Shown in pieces: positions 8,149 to 13,416 of a stretch of 13,416 nucleotides of DNA. A model generated the notes under the pieces. The model was given only the letters and a program-made list of their open reading frames with translations, searched no databases and was not told where the DNA came from. The DNA is from an uncultured Arcobacter sp. Its GTDB lineage: Bacteria; Campylobacterota; Campylobacteria; Campylobacterales; Arcobacteraceae. The stretch spans positions 1 to 13,416 of the forward strand of contig CAJXII010000024.1 of assembly GCA_913054415.1 (NCBI GenBank), written 5' to 3'. Within the stretch, counting starts at the first letter, position 1, and each line of letters begins with the position of its first letter. The translations under genes and the position numbers were made by a program.

Positions 8149-9000
8149 TTATATAGTTATATGTGCATGTCTGCTACTGTGACATTGAACATTTACCGAT
8201 ACTGGCAACGAAGCGATATGACATGGATTAGATTCTATATGAACTGCTAAAACTGTTTCAGTTCCACCCATACCCATAGCACCAATTCCTAATTTATTTA
8301 GCTCATCTTTGATTTGTGCTTCCATTTGTGCCATCTCTTCATCTTCATTTACACTACCAATAGATCTAAAAAGTGCATGTTTAGATGAGATCACCGCTTT
8401 TTCAAATGTTCCACCAATACCAACTCCAACTGTAAGTGGAGGACATGGATTTCCACCAGCATCACTTATTACTTGTTTTACATACTCAATAATACCTGCT
8501 TTTCCTGCAGCTGGAGGAAATACTGTAGCACGACTAACATTTTCACTACCACCACCTTTAGCAGCATATTCGATATCTATTTTATCACCTTCAACTATAT
8601 CAAAGTGAATAATTGCAGGTAAGTTATATCCAACACTATCTTTTAAGTTTGCTCTACTAAATGGCTCACAAGTAGAAGCTCTAAGATATGCTGCTTGATA
8701 ACCTTGTTCAGTCCCTTCGTTGATAGCATCTTTTAAAAGACCACCTACTATTTTACAATCTGCTCCAACTTTTACAAAAAATACTGCAAGTCCTGTATCT
8801 TGACAAAGTGGTCTTTTCTCATCTTTTGCAATATCGGCATTTTCTAATAGTTGTGCCAATACCTCTTTTGCAACAGGAGATTTCTCATTGTCATAAGCAT
8901 CTTTGATAGCTTTGTAAGCATCATCTGGTAAAACAGTTCCACAATGAACTATCACATTTTTTATAGCCGTAACTACATCTTCATATTTAATTTCTCTCAT
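8149..9000 (-). CDS. Class I fumarate hydratase, alpha (N-terminal, [4Fe-4S]) subunit
   Basis: This large subunit carries the iron-sulfur cluster of the two-subunit fumarase and pairs with the product of the next gene. The three probable cluster cysteines are C66 (RPLCQDTG), C186 (GGNPCPPLTVG) and C273 in the terminal VNVQCHSSRHAH segment, assigned by analogy with FumA-type enzymes. STCEPFSRANLKDSVGYN (109-126), AAKGGGSENVSRATVFPP (146-163) and GAMGMGGTETVLAVHIE (240-256) are also family hallmarks. At 283 residues it matches the usual alpha-subunit length, so it is complete and not a broken FumA. A strong AAGGAG site sits 6 nt before the ATG. It is 15 nt downstream of the second malate dehydrogenase, in one operon. 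The exposed cluster implies oxygen sensitivity, consistent with a microaerobic or anaerobic lifestyle. Confidence 0.95.
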   Translation of the reverse strand: MREIKYEDVVTAIKNVIVHCGTVLPDDAYKAIKDAYDNEKSPVAKEVLAQLLENADIAKDEKRPLCQDTGLAVFFVKVGADCKIVGGLLKDAINEGTEQGYQAAYLRASTCEPFSRANLKDSVGYNLPAIIHFDIVEGDKIDIEYAAKGGGSENVSRATVFPPAAGKAGIIEYVKQVISDAGGNPCPPLTVGVGIGGTFEKAVISSKHALFRSIGSVNEDEEMAQMEAQIKDELNKLGIGAMGMGGTETVLAVHIESNPCHIASLPVSVNVQCHSSRHAHITI

Positions 9001-9015
9001 TTACTACTCCTTATT

Positions 9016-9957
9016 TTATAAAAATTTATTATCTTTTAAGATATTTATTCCATCTTGTATAGATTTGACAGATTGATCAAATTTTGTTTTAAGTTCATCG
9101 TCTAAATTTAACTCAATTATCTGTTCAACTCCATTTGCACCCAACACAACAGGAACACCTACACAAACATCTTTATAACCATACTCACCATCAAGTATAG
9201 TTGATGAAGCAACTATTGTTTTACTATCATTTAATATAGCCTCAACCATATGTGCTATTGCTCTTCCTGGAGCATAATATCCACTTGTTCCTAGCTCTTT
9301 AACTATTTGAGCTCCACCATTTTTGGTTTTGTCTATTATATCTAACATATCCTCTTTTGATATTAAATCGACTAAAGGGATATCACCAACAGATACTTTT
9401 TGTGGTAAAGGAATCATATTTTCCCCATGATCACCTATTACTAAACTTCCTGTTTGCCTTGCACTATATCCCGTTTTTTTCTGAATTTGATATGCCATTC
9501 TTGCACCATCTAAAGCTCCAGCCATACCTATTATTCTATTTCTATCCCATTTTGTAATTTGACTTATCACATAGGTCATCACATCTAAAGGATTTGATAC
9601 AGATATGATAATTGTTTCAGGTGAGTTTTGCATAATAGTTGTAGTTACATCTTTGATAATTTTTGCATTTATTAAAAGCAAATCTTCTCTTGTCATACCA
9701 TCTTTTCGTGGCACACCAGCAGTTATTACAACTATATCACAATCTTTAACATCCTCTAAATTTTCAACAGCATTTACTATTGTTCCTTGAGGTGCATAAT
9801 ATGAAGCTTGAGCTATATCTATAGCTTTTCCTTTTGCTACACCTGGAACTATATCAAATAAAATAATCTCATGACAAGTTCCCATCATACTTAATGTGTA
9901 AGCAGCAGTAGCTCCTACTGCTCCAACACCAATTATTCCTACTTTTTTACTTTTCAT
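9016..9957 (-). CDS. mdh: Malate dehydrogenase, NAD-type (second of tandem pair)
   Basis: This enzyme interconverts malate and oxaloacetate. It is a 313-residue member of the LDH-like malate dehydrogenase group: Rossmann motif GVGAVG (10-15), then ILFDI with D35 at the end of strand beta-B, the acidic residue that binds the adenosine ribose hydroxyls of NAD(H). The substrate loop AGVPRKDGMTR has R84, the position that marks malate rather than lactate specificity, plus R90. Next come SNPLD with N122, D150/R153 in GALDGAR, and catalytic H177 in GDHGEN. It overlaps the end of the upstream malate dehydrogenase gene by 11 nt and its ribosome site is weak, so its translation is probably coupled to it. 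Fumarase alpha follows after 15 nt. Cofactor preference for NAD is inferred from D35. It is a clear but diverged paralogue of the neighbour, not a recent duplicate. Confidence 0.95.
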   Translation of the reverse strand: MKSKKVGIIGVGAVGATAAYTLSMMGTCHEIILFDIVPGVAKGKAIDIAQASYYAPQGTIVNAVENLEDVKDCDIVVITAGVPRKDGMTREDLLLINAKIIKDVTTTIMQNSPETIIISVSNPLDVMTYVISQITKWDRNRIIGMAGALDGARMAYQIQKKTGYSARQTGSLVIGDHGENMIPLPQKVSVGDIPLVDLISKEDMLDIIDKTKNGGAQIVKELGTSGYYAPGRAIAHMVEAILNDSKTIVASSTILDGEYGYKDVCVGVPVVLGANGVEQIIELNLDDELKTKFDQSVKSIQDGINILKDNKFL

Positions 9958-10918
9958 CGCTTACATCTTCTTTAAAAAAATTTAATTGATATAACTTATT
10001 TATAAGTTCTTGGACAGATTCAACTGATTTTTTAAACTTCTCTTTTTGTAGTGGTTTTAGAGTCATCTCTATTACTTTTTCAACTCCAGCAGCTCCAATC
10101 ATAGCTGGAACACCAGTGATAATATTATTATACCCATATTCACCATTTAACATAACCGCACATGAATGTATTTGTCGGCTATCTTGCAATATTGCATCTA
10201 CCATAACAGTAGTTGATTTTGCAGGTGCATAATACGCACTACCATCACCTAGAAGATTGACAATTTGAGCCCCACCATTTTTAGTTTTTCTTACAATTTC
10301 ACCAATCTCTTCAGAGTCTAAAAGATCCTCAATAGGCACTCCAGCAACAGTTGTAAATTTTGGAAGTGGAACCATAGTATCCCCATGTCCTCCCATAACT
10401 GTAGCTCTAATTTGTCCTGCTCCATATTCAAGCTTTTCATATATAAAATGTGCCATTCTAGCAGCATCTAATATACCAGCCATACCTAAAACTCTCTCTT
10501 TTGGAAATTCTGTAGTTTTTAGAGCTACATAGGTCATAGCATCAAGCGGGTTACTTACTACTACAACTATAGCTTCTGGAGCATATTTTTTAATCTCTAA
10601 AGAATAATTTTTTACAATTTTTGCATTTTTTAGAAGTAGATCATCTCTATTCATACCAGGTGTTCTAGGTGTTCCTGCCGTTATTATAACAATATCACTA
10701 TCTGCTATATCCTCAGCATTTTTAGCCGCTCGAACAATAGTGTGTTTTCTTGCTGCATTTGCAGCTTGAGACATATCTAAAGCTTTACCTTTTGCAACAT
10801 CTATACTTCTTCCTCTTAAAACAACTTCATGACATGAGCCATTCATTGCTAAAATAAATGCAACTGTTGAACCAAAATTTCCAGTTCCTATAATAGTTAC
10901 CTTTTTACCTTTTGCCAT
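9947..10918 (-). CDS. mdh: Malate dehydrogenase, likely NADP-preferring (first of tandem pair)
   Basis: This 323-residue LDH-like malate dehydrogenase keeps all catalytic positions: Rossmann GTGNFG (11-16), AGTPRTPGMNR with substrate Arg R85 and R91, SNPLD with N123, D151/R154 in GILDAAR, and catalytic H178 in GGHGDT. It differs from its neighbour at the end of strand beta-B. Where the neighbour has FDIV, this protein has R35-G36-R37-S38, so the NAD-selecting Asp is replaced by Gly and followed by Arg-Ser. That resembles the GSERS segment of plant NADP-malate dehydrogenases, in which Arg/Ser contact the 2'-phosphate. Inference: it prefers NADP(H). A good AAAGGA site precedes the ATG. It is the first gene after the icd terminator and heads the mdh-mdh-fumarase run. 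Family assignment is secure; the cofactor is not proven. Confidence 0.94.
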   Translation of the reverse strand: MAKGKKVTIIGTGNFGSTVAFILAMNGSCHEVVLRGRSIDVAKGKALDMSQAANAARKHTIVRAAKNAEDIADSDIVIITAGTPRTPGMNRDDLLLKNAKIVKNYSLEIKKYAPEAIVVVVSNPLDAMTYVALKTTEFPKERVLGMAGILDAARMAHFIYEKLEYGAGQIRATVMGGHGDTMVPLPKFTTVAGVPIEDLLDSEEIGEIVRKTKNGGAQIVNLLGDGSAYYAPAKSTTVMVDAILQDSRQIHSCAVMLNGEYGYNNIITGVPAMIGAAGVEKVIEMTLKPLQKEKFKKSVESVQELINKLYQLNFFKEDVSDEK

Positions 10919-11010
10919 TTTTTTCCTTTATAATGAAAAATATTAAGTGCTAAGTATTAAATGCCATATTACATCTAAAAATTAACACTTCTTATTTGGT
11001 TGATTAAATA
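10919..11010 (-). promoter_or_regulatory. Putative control region of the mdh-mdh-fumarase operon
   Basis: The spacer between the icd terminator and the first malate dehydrogenase contains TTAAGTGCTAA (plus 10943-10953). Its complement, TTAGCACTTAA, is an 11-base match to the sequence at one arm of the clpB CIRCE. The facing arm at N9 is absent (about 4 of 9 matches), so this is at best a half-site. TATTAAGT (10941-10948) and TATTAAAT (10955-10962) form a short 14-nt-spaced direct repeat, and TATTAAGT recurs in the terminator. A weak -10-like TAATAT follows ATG on the minus strand near 10967-10972. Nothing firmer is visible, so the operon promoter is likely here but not precisely placed. Confidence 0.35.
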
Positions 11011-11044
11011 AAAAAGTATTAAGTAAAAATACTTAATACTTTTT
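11011..11044 (-). terminator. Rho-independent terminator after icd
   Basis: A perfect 15-bp stem (11011-11025 with 11030-11044) closes on an AAAA loop and has A/T tracts at both arm ends. It lies 13 nt beyond the icd stop codon on the minus strand. The arms, AAAAAGTATTAAGTA and its complement, are low in GC but long. It separates icd from the malate dehydrogenase genes, at least partly. Confidence 0.85.
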
Positions 11045-11057
11045 ATAAATTAATAGA

Positions 11058-13235
11058 TTAGATATTATCAATAATCTCATTTAGTGTAGCAGATGGTCGC
11101 ATAACAGCTTGGGCTTTACTATCATCTGGATGGTAGTATCCACCAATATCAGCAGGTTTACCTTCAACTGCTAATAATTCTTCTAAAATTTTAGCTTCAT
11201 TTTCTTTTAAAGCTTTTGCAACTGGTGCAAATTTTTGTGCCAATGCTGGAACTTTATCTTGATTAGCAAGTGCATCTGCCCAGTATTGTGCTACAAAGAA
11301 GTGAGATGCTTTATTATCTGGCTCACAACATTTTCTACTTGGAGCTTTATTATTGTCCAAGTATCCATCATTTGCAATATCTAGTGCAGCTGTAACTGCT
11401 TCAAGCTCATCAGAGTTGTGTTTTCTAGCTAAAAATCTAAGTGATTCAGCAAGTGCTAAGAACTCACCTAAACTATCCCATCTTAAATGCCCCTCTTTTA
11501 AGAATTGATCAACATGTTTAGGAGCAGATCCACCAGCACCTGTTTCATATAATCCACCACCAGCAAGTAATGGAACTATTGAAAGCATTTTAGCACTTGT
11601 TCCTAGTTCCAAGATTGGATACATATCTGTTAAGTAATCTCTTAAAACATTTCCAGTTACTGCAATAGTATTTAGCCCTTGTCTAACTCTTGCATTTGTA
11701 AATCTAGTAGCTTCTGCAATCTCCATAATTTGAATATCAAGCCCATCTGTATTAAACTCTGGAAGATATTTATTTACTTTAGCAATCATTTGTGCATCGT
11801 GAGCCCTATTTTCATCTAACCAAAAAATTACAGGAACTTTCTCAATTTGACCTCTTTCAACCGCAAGTCTAATCCAATCTTTAATAGGAATATCTTTTGC
11901 TCTACTCATTCTCCAAATATCACCTTTTTGGCAATCAAAACTCATAAGTTCAGTTCCATCTTCAGTAGTTACAGTTACTTTTCCATCTTCAGCTAATTCA
12001 AATGTAGTAGGATGTGAACCATACTCTTCAGCTTTTTGTGCCATAAGTCCAACATTTGCTACTGAACCCATAGTTGATACATTATATTGTCCATTTTTTA
12101 CACAATCAGCTACCATTTCATTGTAAAACAAACCATAAGTAGCATCTGGAATTACTGCAACACACTCAACAGCATCACCATTTCTATCCCATTGTTTACC
12201 ACCTTCTCTAACAACTACTGGCATAGAAGCATCGATAATCACATCATTTGAAGCATTGAAGTTTGTTTGTCCTTTGTCACTATCTACCATAGCTATTTTT
12301 GGACTATCACTATCTACTACTGCTTGAAATGCTGCTTTAATTTCAGCTTCTTTTTCATGTCCAGCTATTTTTTTCTCTAAATCACTCATACCAAGATTTG
12401 GATTTACTCCAAGTGCTTTAAATGTATCAGCATATTTATCAAATACTTCTTGAAAGAATACTTCAAAAGCATGACCAAACATAATTGGATCTGATATTTT
12501 CATCATAGTTGCTTTTAAGTGGATTGACCATAATACATCATTTGCTTTTGCTTCATCTATTGTTTTTTTGATAAATGCTCTTAATTTTTGAACATTCATA
12601 AATGTTCCATCAAGAACTTCACCATCAAGTGCATCTATAGTAGTAAGCTCTTTATCGTTTAATGCAATAGTAACTTTTTGACCTTTTTCAAGTGTAATTG
12701 ATTTTTCATTTCCATAAAAATCACCATCACCAGCCATATGTGCTACATAAGCTTTAGAATTGTCACTAAATGCTTTTAGTCTATGAGGATTATTTTGAGC
12801 AAATCTTTTTACTGCTTTTGCAGCTCTTCTATCTGAATTTCCCTCTCTTAGCACTGGATTTACAGCACTTCCTAAACAAGGATTATATTTAGCTCTTATA
12901 GCTTCCTCTTCAGGAGTTGAAGGATTTTCAGGAAAATCTGGAATATCATAACCTTGACCTTGAAGTTCAGCTATACACTCTTTTAATTGTCCAATTGAAG
13001 CAGATATATTTGGAAGTTTGATAATATTTGCTTCAGGTTTATGAACTAATTCACCTAGTTTTGATAATTCATCTTCAGCTAAACCCATAGCAGCTAAAAC
13101 TCTTCCTGCTAATGAAATATCAGATGTTTCCACATCAACACCAGCTGCTTGAGTAAATTTATTTACTATTGGTAATAGTGAATAAGTAGCTAAAGCTGGG
13201 GCTTCATCTATTTTTGACCATATTATTTTTGACAT
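11058..13235 (-). CDS. icd: Monomeric NADP-dependent isocitrate dehydrogenase
   Basis: This cytosolic enzyme interconverts isocitrate and 2-oxoglutarate plus CO2 with NADP(H). It is the monomeric (about 80 kDa) type, unrelated in length to the usual 45-kDa dimeric enzyme; 725 residues fits the family (Azotobacter vinelandii, 741). Seen: isocitrate-binding NPVLREGNSDRRAAK (126-140), HLKATMMKISDPIMFGHAF in the middle, WRMSRAKDIPIKDWIRLAVERG, FWLDENRAHD, TGNVLRDYLTDMYPILELGTSAKM, and GGLYETGAGGSAPKHVDQF. H574, R585 and R634 have the same spacing (11 and 49) as the NADP 2'-phosphate ligands H589, R600 and R649 that I recall from the Azotobacter structure, which supports NADP use. An AAGGAA site precedes the ATG, and a TATAAT lies upstream. 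Its neighbours are TCA genes, as in Campylobacter, where icd precedes mdh. It could run oxidatively or, in a reductive TCA cycle, as a carboxylase. Confidence 0.97.
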   Translation of the reverse strand: MSKIIWSKIDEAPALATYSLLPIVNKFTQAAGVDVETSDISLAGRVLAAMGLAEDELSKLGELVHKPEANIIKLPNISASIGQLKECIAELQGQGYDIPDFPENPSTPEEEAIRAKYNPCLGSAVNPVLREGNSDRRAAKAVKRFAQNNPHRLKAFSDNSKAYVAHMAGDGDFYGNEKSITLEKGQKVTIALNDKELTTIDALDGEVLDGTFMNVQKLRAFIKKTIDEAKANDVLWSIHLKATMMKISDPIMFGHAFEVFFQEVFDKYADTFKALGVNPNLGMSDLEKKIAGHEKEAEIKAAFQAVVDSDSPKIAMVDSDKGQTNFNASNDVIIDASMPVVVREGGKQWDRNGDAVECVAVIPDATYGLFYNEMVADCVKNGQYNVSTMGSVANVGLMAQKAEEYGSHPTTFELAEDGKVTVTTEDGTELMSFDCQKGDIWRMSRAKDIPIKDWIRLAVERGQIEKVPVIFWLDENRAHDAQMIAKVNKYLPEFNTDGLDIQIMEIAEATRFTNARVRQGLNTIAVTGNVLRDYLTDMYPILELGTSAKMLSIVPLLAGGGLYETGAGGSAPKHVDQFLKEGHLRWDSLGEFLALAESLRFLARKHNSDELEAVTAALDIANDGYLDNNKAPSRKCCEPDNKASHFFVAQYWADALANQDKVPALAQKFAPVAKALKENEAKILEELLAVEGKPADIGGYYHPDDSKAQAVMRPSATLNEIIDNI

Positions 13236-13277
13236 ATTTGTTCCTTATTGATTTAATATTGTAACTTGTAGTTTAAC

Positions 13278-13283
13278 ATTATA
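13278..13283 (-). promoter_or_regulatory. Putative -10 box for icd
   Basis: On the minus strand a perfect TATAAT lies 42 nt before the icd ATG, giving a leader of about 35 nt. No -35 hexamer is recognisable at 16-18 nt; the upstream DNA is A/T runs, as is usual for sigma-70 promoters in this phylum. The call rests on the hexamer and its position only. Confidence 0.5.
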
Positions 13284-13364
13284 TTGATAATAATTCTAAA
13301 TAAATTAAAAAAATAAAGCTAGTAAATTGTAGATTGTTTCTTTTTGATACAAAAACAATAATAT

Positions 13365-13416
13365 GAGACCACTGCACAATGAACAATTTCATAGCTTTAG
13401 TGTAGTTCTTTATATA
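13365..13416. mobile_element. Possible insertion-sequence terminus, truncated by window end
   Basis: GAGACCACTGCACAATGAAC (13365-13384) resembles the terminal inverted repeats I associate with some IS5-family elements (GAGACC-x-x-TGCACAA style). It also has a visibly higher GC content than the flanking A/T runs. If so, the element interior runs to the right, out of the window, and its end lies about 80 bp upstream of the icd -10 box. No transposase reading frame and no second inverted repeat can be seen here. It may equally be the edge of an unrelated gene or intergenic sequence. Confidence 0.22.

Noticed and set aside
7576..9000. Fumarase alpha and beta as a broken single-chain FumA
   Set aside because: Both parts have good ribosome sites, complete domains and a clean 15-nt gap, matching the known two-subunit class I arrangement.
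7576..9000. L-tartrate dehydratase (TtdA/TtdB) instead of fumarase
   Set aside because: The families are close and sequence by eye cannot fully separate them, but the operon with two malate dehydrogenases and icd strongly favours fumarase.
9016..10918. The two malate dehydrogenases as a recent tandem duplication or a split/frameshifted gene
   Set aside because: Each protein is full length with its own Rossmann motif, substrate arginines and catalytic His. They differ at many positions and in cofactor site, so they are old paralogues.
13236..13364. Small RNA, tRNA or short coding gene in the icd upstream region
   Set aside because: There is no cloverleaf, no conserved motif and no reading frame with a ribosome site; only A/T-rich DNA and the TATAAT.

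Overview
The window is an AT-rich stretch of bacterial chromosome in which all nine recognisable genes lie on the minus strand. The gene types point to Campylobacterota (Arcobacter-, Sulfurimonas- or Sulfurospirillum-like; genus not resolvable by eye). These are a fused CcsBA (System II) cytochrome c synthase, a monomeric NADP-type isocitrate dehydrogenase followed by malate dehydrogenase, a two-subunit class I [4Fe-4S] fumarase, and a PepD-type dipeptidase.

Read in the direction of transcription (right to left), the window opens with an idh promoter region. Its outermost 50 bases carry a possible insertion-sequence end running off the window. Next come icd (11058-13235) and a strong hairpin terminator. 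A tight four-gene run follows: two different malate dehydrogenases (9947-10918 and 9016-9957, overlapping by 11 nt), then fumarase alpha (8149-9000) and beta (7576-8133), closed by a second strong terminator. Together these genes cover isocitrate/2-oxoglutarate and oxaloacetate-malate-fumarate interconversion, in either the oxidative or the reductive direction of the TCA cycle. No succinyl-CoA synthetase or 2-oxoglutarate oxidoreductase genes are in the window.

The next unit is ccsBA (4699-7401, GTG start), pepD (3416-4696) and a DUF2461 gene (2734-3426). These are packed with a 2-nt gap and an 11-nt overlap, so they are probably co-transcribed and translationally coupled. Last is clpB (17-2623), with its own promoter. 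That promoter has perfect sigma-70 hexamers (TTGACA, 17 nt, TATAAT) and is followed at once by a near-perfect CIRCE operator, so clpB looks like an HrcA-repressed heat-shock gene.

Most of the window is ordinary housekeeping content. Two points stand out. The upstream malate dehydrogenase has lost the NAD-selecting Asp and carries a Gly-Arg-Ser cluster typical of NADP-preferring enzymes, while its neighbour keeps the Asp. The clpB control region has a CIRCE element plus a third, everted half-site over the -10 box, in a lineage where clpB is usually linked to HspR. I found no convincing undescribed multi-gene system, CRISPR array, tRNA or rRNA.
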